Notes under the pieces: generated by a model
Databases searched by the model: none
What the model was told of the DNA's origin: nothing
What the model saw: only the letters and a program-made list of their open reading frames with translations
Shown: positions 1 to 6,411 of the stretch, one piece after another
How the letters are laid out: every line of letters starts with the position of its first letter
Numbering within the stretch: position 1 is the first letter of the stretch
Position numbers and translations under genes: made by a program
Source: CAXMRP01 sp964196155
GTDB taxonomy: Bacteria > Pseudomonadota > Alphaproteobacteria > Rhizobiales > Afifellaceae
NCBI GenBank assembly: GCA_964196155.1
Contig: CAXMRP010000094.1
Span: forward strand, 1-10,721
Length of the DNA stretch: 10,721 bases
Direction: 5' to 3'

Positions 1-174
1 GTGAAAGCCGTGCTGCATATCCATCAGCACCGCGTCATAGCCGGCCCGCGCCATGGTCTCGCCAACCAGCGGGTCACCAATCGCGCTCCAGCCGGTCAGG
101 ATTGTATCGCCGGCCCGCAGCCGCCGTGACAGGCGGCTCGGGAACCAGTCTTCGCTGGAAGGATCCTCGCTCAA
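1..174 (-). CDS. HpcH/HpaI-type aldolase, N-terminal part (runs off the left edge)
   Basis: The minus strand stays open from 174 to the window edge and encodes 58 residues. About 28 residues in it reads TGWSAIGDPLVGETMARAGY and then DAVLMDMQHG. This is the N-terminal pattern of the HpcH/HpaI aldolase / citrate lyase beta family (a conserved small-residue, GDP and RAGFD stretch, then a D-x-(E/Q)-H-G active-site strand). Members are class II pyruvate aldolases acting on 2-keto-3-deoxy acids; the substrate cannot be told from this fragment. The metal-binding and C-terminal parts lie outside the window. No ATG is available in frame; I chose TTG at 174, which lies 11 nt after the stop of the zeta-subunit gene and just upstream of the conserved core. 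The short gap suggests co-transcription with that gene. The family call is fairly firm; the exact start is not. Confidence 0.72.
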   Translation of the reverse strand, partial: MSEDPSSEDWFPSRLSRRLRAGDTILTGWSAIGDPLVGETMARAGYDAVLMDMQHGFH

Positions 175-185
175 TTCAAATCCGC

Positions 186-509
186 TCAGGCTTCGTTTTC
201 GATCTGGTCGACCGCATCGGCCAATAGTTCTTCCATCTGCCGGCGAATCTGGTGGTCGGACTGCTCGACATTGGCGGTATCAAAGTCGCCGCGGATCTTG
301 CGAAACACATCCTCATCGCCTGGCTCCTCAAAGTCTGCCCGCACGACTTCCTTGACATAGGCATCGACCTCGTCGCCGCCCTTGCCCAGTTTGTCAGCGG
401 CCCATTGGCCAAGCATCTTGTTGCGCCGCGCCTCTGCCTTGAACTGCAACGCCTCATCGTGAGCGAATTTGCTCTCATAGGCGTCCTTGCGTTTATCGAA
501 TGTCGTCAT
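186..509 (-). CDS. F1-ATPase inhibitor subunit zeta (DUF1476)
   Basis: The 107-residue product is a small, charged, helix-rich protein beginning MTTFDKRKDAYESKFAHDEA, followed by EARRNKMLGQWAADKLG near residues 27-43. This matches the DUF1476 family. In Paracoccus denitrificans the family member was shown to be the zeta subunit, which inhibits ATP hydrolysis by F1FO-ATPase, with the inhibitory segment at the N-terminus; in other alphaproteobacteria inhibition is often weaker. It would act on the cytoplasmic face of the membrane-bound ATP synthase. No signal peptide or membrane segment is visible. The ATG at 509 follows an AAGGAA ribosome-binding site at suitable distance, so the start is well supported. 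The gene is divergent from purC, an arrangement I recall from other Rhizobiales genomes. An aldolase-like gene follows after 11 nt on the same strand. Confidence 0.9.
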   Translation of the reverse strand: MTTFDKRKDAYESKFAHDEALQFKAEARRNKMLGQWAADKLGKGGDEVDAYVKEVVRADFEEPGDEDVFRKIRGDFDTANVEQSDHQIRRQMEELLADAVDQIENEA

Positions 510-658
510 GATCTGTTCCTTCCCGACCCGTATGCCGACTTCTATCGGCGCGGATGCCGGCGCGCAACGGTCCTTTGTCCTGCATCCCGGCCCTTCGACC
601 GGTCAATGCCGAGCCATCGCCGTTTTTCTACTGTATCGCCACCGTACTTGGCGGGATT

Positions 659-688
659 TTGCACATCTGTATCCACCTCGGCTATACA
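659..688 (+). promoter_or_regulatory. Candidate sigma-70 promoter for purC, with an 11-bp palindrome over the -10
   Basis: TTGCAC (659-664) and TATACA (683-688) are separated by 18 bp, a reasonable -35/-10 pair in the 290-nt spacer between the zeta gene and purC. It would give a purC leader of about 105 nt. ATACATTGTAT (684-694), a perfect inverted repeat around one central base, covers most of the -10 and the next few bases, where a repressor could block initiation. This is a by-eye call with no support beyond sequence similarity. I found no convincing promoter in the opposite direction for the zeta gene. Confidence 0.4.
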
Positions 689-799
689 TTGTATCGATTG
701 ACTGATTCCGCTAGGTATCGCCACGCAATCTACCGGTGTGCGCCGATCTTTATTGTTCGGCCTCCGGCTCCCGTTTGACACCTGCCGATTGGCACCACT

Positions 800-1564
800 A
801 TGAACCGTCGCCGCCGAATATATGAGGGCAAGGCCAAGATCCTTTACGAGGGACCTGAGCCGGGCACACTGATCCAGCATTTCAAAGATGATGCCACCGC
901 CTTCAACAAGAAGAAGCACGATATTATTGACGGCAAGGGCGTGCTGAACAACCGGATTTCCGAATTCATTTTCAACCATCTGAACGAAATCGGCATCCCG
1001 ACCCATTTCATTCGCCGGCTGAACATGCGGGAGCAACTCATCCGCGAGGTGGAGATCATTCCGCTTGAAGTGGTCGTGCGCAATATCGCCGCCGGGTCGC
1101 TTTCCAAACGTCTGGGCATCGATGAGGGCACGCCGCTGCCCCGCTCCATCATCGAATTTTATTACAAGAACGATGAACTCGACGATCCGATAGTCTCCGA
1201 AGAGCATGTGACCGCCTTCGGTTGGGCCAATCCGCAGGAAATCGACGACATCATGTCGCTGGCGATCCGTGTCAATGATTTCCTCTCGGGCCTGTTTCTT
1301 GGTGCCGGCATCCGGCTTGTCGATTTCAAGATCGAGTGTGGCCGCCACTGGGAAAACGACATGATGCGCATCATGCTCGCCGATGAAATTTCCCCAGATT
1401 CGTGCCGTCTGTGGGACGTGGAAACCGACGACAAGCTCGACAAGGACCGGTTCCGCCGCGACATGGGCGGCCTGTTGGAAGCCTATCAGGATGTCGCGCG
1501 CCGCCTTGGGGTCATCAGCCCCGGCGAACGGGCAACCGGCAAGGGCCCGGTTCTGGTTAAATAG
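800..1564 (+). CDS. purC: Phosphoribosylaminoimidazole-succinocarboxamide synthase (SAICAR synthetase)
   Basis: This cytoplasmic enzyme joins CAIR and aspartate with ATP to form SAICAR in de novo purine synthesis. The 254-residue product has the whole family layout: the N-terminal RRRRIYEGKAKILYEG nucleotide-binding region (residues 3-18), the signature IIPLEVVVRNIAAGS (86-100), the second signature LVDFKIECG (173-181) and the DEISPDSCRLWD substrate region (195-206). Length is typical for bacterial PurC. The ATG at 800 is supported by the conserved MNRRRRIYEGKAK N-terminus, although no good Shine-Dalgarno sequence precedes it. A 155-nt spacer separates it from purS on the same strand, so it may be read with the purSQ-purL group or have its own transcript. 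The identity is firm. Confidence 0.98.
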   Translation: MNRRRRIYEGKAKILYEGPEPGTLIQHFKDDATAFNKKKHDIIDGKGVLNNRISEFIFNHLNEIGIPTHFIRRLNMREQLIREVEIIPLEVVVRNIAAGSLSKRLGIDEGTPLPRSIIEFYYKNDELDDPIVSEEHVTAFGWANPQEIDDIMSLAIRVNDFLSGLFLGAGIRLVDFKIECGRHWENDMMRIMLADEISPDSCRLWDVETDDKLDKDRFRRDMGGLLEAYQDVARRLGVISPGERATGKGPVLVK

Positions 1565-1593
1565 GGTTTGGACATATAGGGATGCGCCAGCCG

Positions 1594-1659
1594 CACCGGT
1601 GGATAAGCCGGTGTTGATCCGGCCGGGTTCTGGCGAAACGATCGCGGATGCACTAGTGC
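1594..1659. repeat. Inverted repeats in the purC-purS spacer
   Basis: The 155-nt spacer holds two small inverted repeats. CACCGG (1594-1599) pairs with CCGGTG (1608-1613) across an 8-nt loop, and GCACTAGTGC (1650-1659) is a perfect 10-bp palindrome. Neither is followed by a T-run, so neither is a standard intrinsic terminator. They could be operator or RNA-processing sites, or chance in GC-rich DNA. I see no gene or clear promoter in this spacer. Confidence 0.3.
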
Positions 1660-1719
1660 TCCGGTCAGGAATTGCGACCGACAAACGGCACAGCATCTGT
1701 TTTGGAGCAGGCGGCGAAC

Positions 1720-1968
1720 ATGCGGGCCAAGATCTTTGTCACATTGAAGGACGGCGTACTGGATCCCCAGGGTCTGGCCATTCGCGGCGCTCTGACGGCG
1801 CTTGGTTTTGACGGCGTGGAACGCGTGCGCCAGGGCAAGGTGATCGATGTCGAACTGGCCGACGACATCGCTACCAATGGCGATCCCGAAGCGCGGTTTG
1901 CCGCCATGGCAGAACAGCTTCTGGCCAACATGGTGATCGAAAACTACCGCGTGGAAATCGTCGAGTGA
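1720..1968 (+). CDS. purS: FGAM synthase subunit PurS
   Basis: PurS is the small subunit that bridges PurL and PurQ in the three-part FGAM synthase of bacteria that lack the long single-chain PurL. The 82-residue product begins MRAKIFVTLKDGVLDPQG, continues ALTALGFDGV and VRQGKVIDVEL, and ends with VIENYRVEIVE, which is the usual PurS wording and length (about 80 residues). The reading frame extends upstream to a TTG at 1672, but the extra 16 residues are not family-like. The ATG at 1720 has AGGCGG (1709-1714) 5 nt upstream, so I start there. purQ follows after 31 nt, which fits the known physical complex of the three products. Confidence 0.96.
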   Translation: MRAKIFVTLKDGVLDPQGLAIRGALTALGFDGVERVRQGKVIDVELADDIATNGDPEARFAAMAEQLLANMVIENYRVEIVE

Positions 1969-1999
1969 CCAGCCAGCAAAACAGGCGGGAGGCGGTGCA

Positions 2000-2680
2000 G
2001 TGAAGTCCGCCATCATCCGTTTTCCCGGCACCAACCGCGAAACCGACATGGCTGCCGCGCTGAGATTGGTCAGTGGCCGCGAGCCGCAAATTGTCTGGCA
2101 TGGCGACAGCGATCTGCCATCGGTGGATCTGGTCGTGCTGCCCGGCGGTTTTTCCTACGGCGACTATCTGCGCGCCGGCGCCATCGCCGCCCATGCGCCG
2201 ATCCTGCGGGCAATCAAGGATCATGCTGGGTCTGGCCGGCTGGTGTTGGGGGTATGCAACGGTTTTCAGGCCCTGTGCGAAGCCGGCATGTTGCCCGGCG
2301 TGCTGATGCGCAATGCCTCGCTGAAATTCGTCTGCCGGACAGTGACGCTGCATGTGGCCAATGCAAACACGCCCTTTACCTGCCGCTTTGAAACAGATGC
2401 GACGTTCCCCTGCCCGGTCGCCCATCACGATGGCAATTATTTTGCCGACGCGGCGACGCTGGACCGGCTGGAGGGCGAAAACCGGGTAGTCTTTCGCTAT
2501 GCCTATGGCACCAATCCCAACGGCTCCCGCCGCGACATTGCCGGTATAACCAACGCTGAGGGCAATGTGCTCGGCATGATGCCCCATCCCGAAGACCGCG
2601 TCGAAGACGCCCATGGCGGTAACGAGGCACTGGCCCTGTTCCGCTCCCTCATCGTTCAGGCCACGGAAAAAGCCGCATGA
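2000..2680 (+). CDS. purQ: FGAM synthase glutaminase subunit PurQ
   Basis: PurQ is the class I glutamine amidotransferase subunit that releases ammonia from glutamine and passes it to PurL for the FGAR to FGAM step. The 226-residue product shows the nucleophile motif LGVCNGFQAL with Cys86, the early LPGGFSYGDYLRAG oxyanion region (residues 47-60), and the MMPHPEDR motif supplying His196 and Glu198, so the Cys-His-Glu triad is complete. The start is a GTG at 2000 preceded by GGGAGG (1987-1992) at 7 nt, which agrees with the conserved N-terminus KSAIIRFPGTNRETD. The stop codon overlaps the ATG of the next gene (ATGA), suggesting translational coupling to the lipoprotein gene. The identity is firm. 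Confidence 0.98.
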   Translation: MKSAIIRFPGTNRETDMAAALRLVSGREPQIVWHGDSDLPSVDLVVLPGGFSYGDYLRAGAIAAHAPILRAIKDHAGSGRLVLGVCNGFQALCEAGMLPGVLMRNASLKFVCRTVTLHVANANTPFTCRFETDATFPCPVAHHDGNYFADAATLDRLEGENRVVFRYAYGTNPNGSRRDIAGITNAEGNVLGMMPHPEDRVEDAHGGNEALALFRSLIVQATEKAA

Positions 2681-3090
2681 CATCCCTGCTTGCAAAGACC
2701 GCTGGCGCGCTTTTTACCGCTTCATTGGCCGCCGTGGCCCTCACCGGCTGCGCTTCCGTATCGCCGGACTATCTGGAATATCGCAGCCGCTCCGATCCAG
2801 TATCCGTCACCCGCCGCATCGCAACCAACATTGGCCGCTGCTGGTTTGCCGATGGTGAAACCGCCTTTGCCGGCCACGCATACGTGCCCGAGCGCAACGC
2901 CGCCACGTCACGCATTTTGATCCTGCCGATGGATGAGCCCGGTGGCCTGCCCCGCCTGATCATCGATGCCAGTCGCGATGGCCGGCGCACGTCCGTCAAA
3001 CTCTTCGGCCCGATGCTGGATACGCCGCTTGGCCCCCGCATACGCAACGACGTGAACCGCTGGGCCGGCGGCACGTCTGGCTGCGCCTGA
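2677..3090 (+). CDS. Small lipoprotein of unknown function
   Basis: The 137-residue product has a classic lipoprotein signal: a Lys at residue 7, a hydrophobic stretch over residues 9-21, and the lipobox LTGC with the lipidated Cys at 25. The residue after Cys25 is Ala, not Asp, which under the E. coli rule favours the outer membrane. The mature part is about 113 residues, with Cys55 (GRCWFADGE) and Cys136 next to the C-terminus as a possible disulfide pair, a segment RILILPMDEPGGLPRLIID (residues 79-97) and no further membrane helix. I do not recognise a functional domain. The gene overlaps purQ by 4 nt and ends 8 nt before purL, so it is very probably translated from the purine mRNA. Position, frame and signal peptide make it a real gene; its role is unknown. 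Confidence 0.88.
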   Translation: MTSLLAKTAGALFTASLAAVALTGCASVSPDYLEYRSRSDPVSVTRRIATNIGRCWFADGETAFAGHAYVPERNAATSRILILPMDEPGGLPRLIIDASRDGRRTSVKLFGPMLDTPLGPRIRNDVNRWAGGTSGCA

Positions 3091-3098
3091 TCAGAACC

Positions 3099-5345
3099 AT
3101 GCTTGCCAACGACATTGAAATCACGCCCGAACTGATTGCCACGCATGGCCTCACCCCGGACGAATATCAGCGCCTGCTCGACCTCATAGGCCGCGAGCCG
3201 ACGATGACCGAACTCGGCATCGTTTCGGCCATGTGGAATGAGCATTGCTCCTATAAAAGCTCCAAGAAGTGGCTGCGCACCCTGCCGACCGAAGGACCGA
3301 AGGTAATTTGCGGCCCTGGCGAAAATGCCGGCATTGTCGATATCGGCGACGGGTTGTGTGCGGTGTTCAAGATGGAGAGCCACAACCACCCGTCCTACAT
3401 CGAACCCTATCAGGGCGCGGCGACTGGCGTCGGCGGCATCCTGCGCGATATCTTCACCATGGGCGCGCGGCCCGTGGCGGCGCTGAATTCCCTGCGGTTT
3501 GGTGCGCCGGACCATGAGAAAACCCGCCATCTGGTTTCCGGCGTCGTCGCCGGCGTTGGTGGCTATGGCAATTCATTCGGCGTGCCGACCGTCGGCGGCG
3601 AAGTCAATTTCCATCCCCGCTACAACGACAACTGCCTCGTCAATGCCTTTGCGCTGGGCATCGCCCGCACCGACGCAATCTTCTATTCCAAGGCCGAGGG
3701 AGTCGGATTGCCGGTTGTTTATCTCGGCGCCAAAACCGGCCGCGACGGCGTCGGCGGCGCAACCATGGCCTCGGCTGAATTTGACGCCGACATCGAGGAA
3801 AAGCGCCCAACCGTTCAGGTCGGCGACCCGTTTACTGAAAAACGGCTGCTGGAAGCCTGCCTGGAACTTATGGCCACCGGTGCCGTTGTTGCCATTCAGG
3901 ATATGGGCGCTGCCGGCCTCACCTGTTCGGCGGTCGAAATGGGCGCCAGCGGCGATCTCGGCATCGAACTTGATCTGGATGCCGTGCCAACCCGCGAAGA
4001 AGCCATGTCGGCCTATGAGATGATGCTGTCGGAAAGCCAGGAGCGGATGCTTATGGTTTTGCGGCCGGAGTTGCGCGACGCAGCGGAAGCGGTCTTCAAA
4101 AAGTGGGAACTGGATTTTGCCGAAGTGGGCAAGACCACCGACGATATGCGCTTCCGTGTCCGCCGGTTTGGCGATGAAGTCGCCAATTTGCCGATCAAGA
4201 AGCTTGGCGACGATGCCCCCGAATATGACCGGCCATGGACGGCGCCGACGCCGCCTGCACCGCTCAATCCGGACGATATTTCGTCGCTGGACGATGCCGG
4301 AAAGGCTTTGCTGACCTTGATCGGCTCGCCGGATCTTGCCTCCCGGCGCTGGGTCTGGGAGCAATATGATTATCTGGTTCAGGGCAACACCATCGCCAGC
4401 CCCGGCGGTGACGCAGCGATTGTGCGCATCGATCAGGCCTTTGGCGCAGCACCCGAAAAGGCGCTAGCCATCACCGCCGATGTCACGCCGCGTTATGTCG
4501 AGGCCGATCCGTTTGAAGGCGGCAAGCAGGCGGTCGCCGAATGCTGGCGCAATCTGACCGCAGTCGGCGCCCGTCCTCTCGCCGTCACCGACAATCTCAA
4601 TTTCGGCAATCCCGAAAAACCCCACCTGATGGGCCAGTTTGTGGCCGCCATTCACGGTATCGGCGAGGCCTGCCGCGCGCTGGAATTCCCGGTCGTGTCC
4701 GGCAATGTCTCGCTCTACAACGAAACCAATGGCCAGGCGATCCTGCCAACGCCGACCATCGCCGGTATCGGGCTGGTCGACGACTGGCGAAAATCTGCAA
4801 ATCTGGCGTTCAAGGCCGACGGTGATGCGATCGTTCTGATCGGCGCCGACGACCACTCAGGCTGGGGCAGCCATCTTGGCCAGTCGTTGTATTTGCGTGA
4901 AATCAGTGGCCATGAATCTGGCCCGCCGCCGCCTGTCGATCTGGCGGCCGAACGCCGCAACGGCGACTTTGTGCGCGCTGCCATCGAGGCCGGCACCGCC
5001 ACCGCGGTCCACGATCTGTCCGACGGCGGCCTTGCCATTGCCCTGGCCGAAATGGCGCTTGCCGGCAACAAGGGCGCGGTGCTGCGCGAACCGCCCGCAG
5101 GCGAAACTGCCGGCGCAGGCGCGGCGGCCTGGTATGGCGAAGATCAGGCGCGATACATAATGACCGTGCGCGCCGACGCGGCTGGCACAGTGATTGACGA
5201 GGCACAAAAGGTCGGTATCCCCGCTTGCCGTCTGGGCATCGTCAAGGGCGAGGCGCTGGTGCTTGGCACAGCAGAACCCTTGCCCGTTGCCGATCTGCGC
5301 ACGGCCCATGAACACTGGTTTCCGGACTTCATGACCATTGGCTAA
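3099..5345 (+). CDS. purL: FGAM synthase subunit PurL (small form)
   Basis: This is the ATP-dependent synthetase subunit of FGAM synthase, converting FGAR to FGAM with ammonia from PurQ, in complex with PurS. At 748 residues it is the small, PurSQ-dependent form, not the roughly 1300-residue fused form. Visible signatures are MWNEHCSYKSSKKWLR (residues 45-60, with catalytic-site His49), GPGENAGIVDIGDG, the nucleotide-binding run KMESHNHPSYIEPYQGAAT, GVVAGVGGYGNSFGVPTVGG, SESQERMLMV, and in the second half DNLNFGNPEKP and PVVSGNVSLYNET. The two halves reflect the internal duplication of the family. The ATG at 3099 matches the usual N-terminal length, although no good Shine-Dalgarno is visible; it starts 8 nt after the lipoprotein stop, so reinitiation or coupling may help. 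The identity is firm. Confidence 0.98.
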   Translation: MLANDIEITPELIATHGLTPDEYQRLLDLIGREPTMTELGIVSAMWNEHCSYKSSKKWLRTLPTEGPKVICGPGENAGIVDIGDGLCAVFKMESHNHPSYIEPYQGAATGVGGILRDIFTMGARPVAALNSLRFGAPDHEKTRHLVSGVVAGVGGYGNSFGVPTVGGEVNFHPRYNDNCLVNAFALGIARTDAIFYSKAEGVGLPVVYLGAKTGRDGVGGATMASAEFDADIEEKRPTVQVGDPFTEKRLLEACLELMATGAVVAIQDMGAAGLTCSAVEMGASGDLGIELDLDAVPTREEAMSAYEMMLSESQERMLMVLRPELRDAAEAVFKKWELDFAEVGKTTDDMRFRVRRFGDEVANLPIKKLGDDAPEYDRPWTAPTPPAPLNPDDISSLDDAGKALLTLIGSPDLASRRWVWEQYDYLVQGNTIASPGGDAAIVRIDQAFGAAPEKALAITADVTPRYVEADPFEGGKQAVAECWRNLTAVGARPLAVTDNLNFGNPEKPHLMGQFVAAIHGIGEACRALEFPVVSGNVSLYNETNGQAILPTPTIAGIGLVDDWRKSANLAFKADGDAIVLIGADDHSGWGSHLGQSLYLREISGHESGPPPPVDLAAERRNGDFVRAAIEAGTATAVHDLSDGGLAIALAEMALAGNKGAVLREPPAGETAGAGAAAWYGEDQARYIMTVRADAAGTVIDEAQKVGIPACRLGIVKGEALVLGTAEPLPVADLRTAHEHWFPDFMTIG

Positions 5346-5349
5346 GGCC

Positions 5350-5440
5350 GGGTTGCGACTTGCAAGAACGCCCGGGCCATTGACGAAGGGCTGCCGGCAA
5401 CCCAAATTCATACCGAGAATCACGTCGCCGCCGGGCGGCG
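5350..5440 (+). repeat. Inverted repeats in the purL-bolA spacer
   Basis: The 118-nt spacer after purL is rich in dyad symmetry. GGGTTGC (5350-5356) pairs with GCAACCC (5397-5403) over a long loop that itself contains the palindromes CTTGCAAG (5359-5366) and GCCCGGGC. Further on, CGCCGC (5426-5431) and GCGGCG (5435-5440) form a tight hairpin with a 3-nt loop that ends 11 nt before the bolA ribosome-binding site. No T-run follows, so this is not a standard terminator. It may attenuate or tune read-through from the purine genes into bolA; function is not shown. Confidence 0.35.
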
Positions 5441-5463
5441 GGACCAATCGCGGGAGTGCCCGA

Positions 5464-5697
5464 ATGCCTATGAGTGCCGCCGATATCGAGCAGATGATCA
5501 AGGCTGCCTTGCCAGATGCCAACGTGACCATTCGCGATCTCGCCGGCGATGGCGACCATTATGCCGCTGAAATCGTATCGGAGGCGTTTCGCGGCAAAAA
5601 CCGTGTGCAACAACATCAGATGGTGTATGAAGCGCTGAAGGGAAACATGGGCGGCGCGTTGCATGCTCTGGCCCTACAAACCAGCGCCCCGGGCTAG
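5464..5697 (+). CDS. BolA-family protein (IbaG/BolA2-like)
   Basis: The 77-residue product MPMSAADIEQMIKAALPDAN contains the BolA class II KH-like fold signatures: GDHYAAEIVSEAF (residues 30-42), the helix-turn segment KNRVQQHQMVYEAL (45-58) and the C-terminal LHALALQT with the invariant His67. BolA proteins form [2Fe-2S]-bridged complexes with CGFS monothiol glutaredoxins, using that His and a second ligand in the 25-35 loop (here His32 is a candidate). They are cytoplasmic and linked to Fe-S trafficking and iron sensing. The CGFS glutaredoxin gene is next downstream, which fits this pairing. The frame is open back to 5338 inside the purL end, but GGGAG (5452-5456) 7 nt before the ATG at 5464 and the normal family length fix the start there. 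The short form without the BolA transcription-factor extension suggests the IbaG/BolA2 group. Confidence 0.93.
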   Translation: MPMSAADIEQMIKAALPDANVTIRDLAGDGDHYAAEIVSEAFRGKNRVQQHQMVYEALKGNMGGALHALALQTSAPG

Positions 5698-5728
5698 TTT
5701 TCGCGAGCAGCGATCCGGGATATTATGT

Positions 5729-5763
5729 GCCGGTTGATTGCCCGTTGGCAAATCCGAACCGGC
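5729..5763 (+). other. Long bulged stem-loop between bolA and the glutaredoxin gene
   Basis: Two nested inverted repeats stack into one hairpin. The outer arms GCCGGTT (5729-5735) and AACCGGC (5757-5763) pair fully. The inner arms GATTGCC (5736-5742) and GGCAAATC (5747-5754) pair with one bulged A at 5752, around the loop CGTT (5743-5746). Only two bases (5755-5756) are unpaired between outer and inner arms on the 3' side. That gives 14 base pairs in 35 nt. No T-run follows, so it does not look like a Rho-independent terminator. It sits 31 nt after the bolA stop and 63 nt before the glutaredoxin start, so it may control mRNA stability or downstream expression. The structure is plain in the sequence; the function is inferred. 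Confidence 0.6.
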
Positions 5764-5826
5764 TGATGAGCAGAATTTATGGACAGGGCCGCCGGCAACG
5801 GCGCATACCCGATAGTGGAGAAAACG

Positions 5827-6168
5827 ATGGGTGCCATCAACGAATGGATTGACGGTCAGGTGAAGGCCAATGACGTGCTGTTGTTCATGAAGGGCACGCC
5901 GGCGTTTCCCCAGTGTGGATTTTCCGGACAGGTCGTGCAGATTCTGGATTATCTCAACATTCCCTATCAGGGGGTCAATGTGCTGGATTCCGATGAGCTT
6001 CGTCAGGGGATCAAGGATTTTTCCAACTGGCCGACCGTGCCGCAGCTTTATGTCAAGGGCGAGTTTGTTGGCGGCGCCGATATTATTCGCGAAATGTTTC
6101 AGGCCGGCGAACTTCAAACCGTCATGAAAGACAAGGGTATCGCGGCGGAAGCAACAGCCAGCGGGTAA
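5827..6168 (+). CDS. grxD: CGFS monothiol glutaredoxin (Grx4/GrxD type)
   Basis: The 113-residue product has the monothiol glutaredoxin plan: MKGTPAFPQCGFSG with the glutathione-binding Lys22 and the active-site CGFS at 30-33, WPTVPQLYVKGEFVGG (residues 68-83) with the cis-Pro motif TVP, and the following GGAD glutathione contact. Proteins of this class bind [2Fe-2S] clusters with glutathione, deliver them to acceptor proteins, and form heterocomplexes with BolA proteins, whose gene lies just upstream. The frame extends to 5779, but GGAG (5817-5820) 6 nt before the ATG at 5827 and the conserved N-terminal INEWIDGQVKANDVLLFMKG favour the shorter start. The 129-nt gap from bolA contains the long hairpin at 5729-5763. 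Whether both genes share one transcript with purL cannot be read from the sequence. Confidence 0.95.
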   Translation: MGAINEWIDGQVKANDVLLFMKGTPAFPQCGFSGQVVQILDYLNIPYQGVNVLDSDELRQGIKDFSNWPTVPQLYVKGEFVGGADIIREMFQAGELQTVMKDKGIAAEATASG

Positions 6169-6411
6169 TCGTTACCAACTGATTGCCGCACGGACCGCCT
6201 GCAACGCTACCGACTGCGGCATCACAGAAAGTCTATGTTCAACGGGCACCTGCCCGCTAAGAGGCATCGTTCTGGTGTCCGCTTTTATTGCCTTCCGGGC
6301 GAGCCATTATCGTGATTACGTCCCAGGTCGAAAATTAGTTTTCCAGTTCCCGGCGTTCCGCCGGAAAAACCGCCAGCATATTGCACTATTCGCGGCCTCA
6401 GGGGGCCTGTC
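6169..6411. other. Intergenic spacer between the glutaredoxin and MFS transporter genes
   Basis: This 243-nt stretch contains no gene I can support. It holds a short perfect hairpin, CGGGC-ACCT-GCCCG (6243-6256), and another, CCGGCG-TTC-CGCCGG (6350-6364), the latter followed by five A residues and 48 nt before the transporter start. Neither has a T-run in the right place for an intrinsic terminator on the plus strand. A promoter for the transporter gene probably lies here, but I found no convincing -35/-10 pair. Confidence 0.5.

Noticed and set aside
775..803. TTGACA at 775-780 as the purC -35
   Set aside because: The matching -10 would fall on the purC start codon, placing the transcription start inside the gene.
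542..1696. A 384-codon open frame on the minus strand opposite purC
   Set aside because: It lies antisense to a firmly identified purC, its translation has no recognisable family and odd composition, and long antisense frames are common in GC-rich DNA.
1871..2695. A 274-codon open frame on the minus strand opposite purQ
   Set aside because: It is antisense to purQ, which has a full catalytic triad and ribosome-binding site; the antisense product resembles nothing I know.
5338..5463. N-terminal extension of the BolA frame back into the purL end
   Set aside because: The extra 42 residues are not BolA-like, and GGGAG at 5452-5456 supports the ATG at 5464.
5779..5826. N-terminal extension of the glutaredoxin frame
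   Set aside because: The 16 extra residues are not family-like, and GGAG at 5817-5820 supports the ATG at 5827.
6243..6256. CGGGC-ACCT-GCCCG hairpin as terminator of the glutaredoxin gene
   Set aside because: No T-run follows on the plus strand and the stem has only five pairs outside the loop.
6350..6364. CCGGCG-TTC-CGCCGG hairpin as a terminator
   Set aside because: It is followed by A residues on the plus strand, and on the minus strand it lacks a downstream T-run, so the orientation is wrong on both strands.
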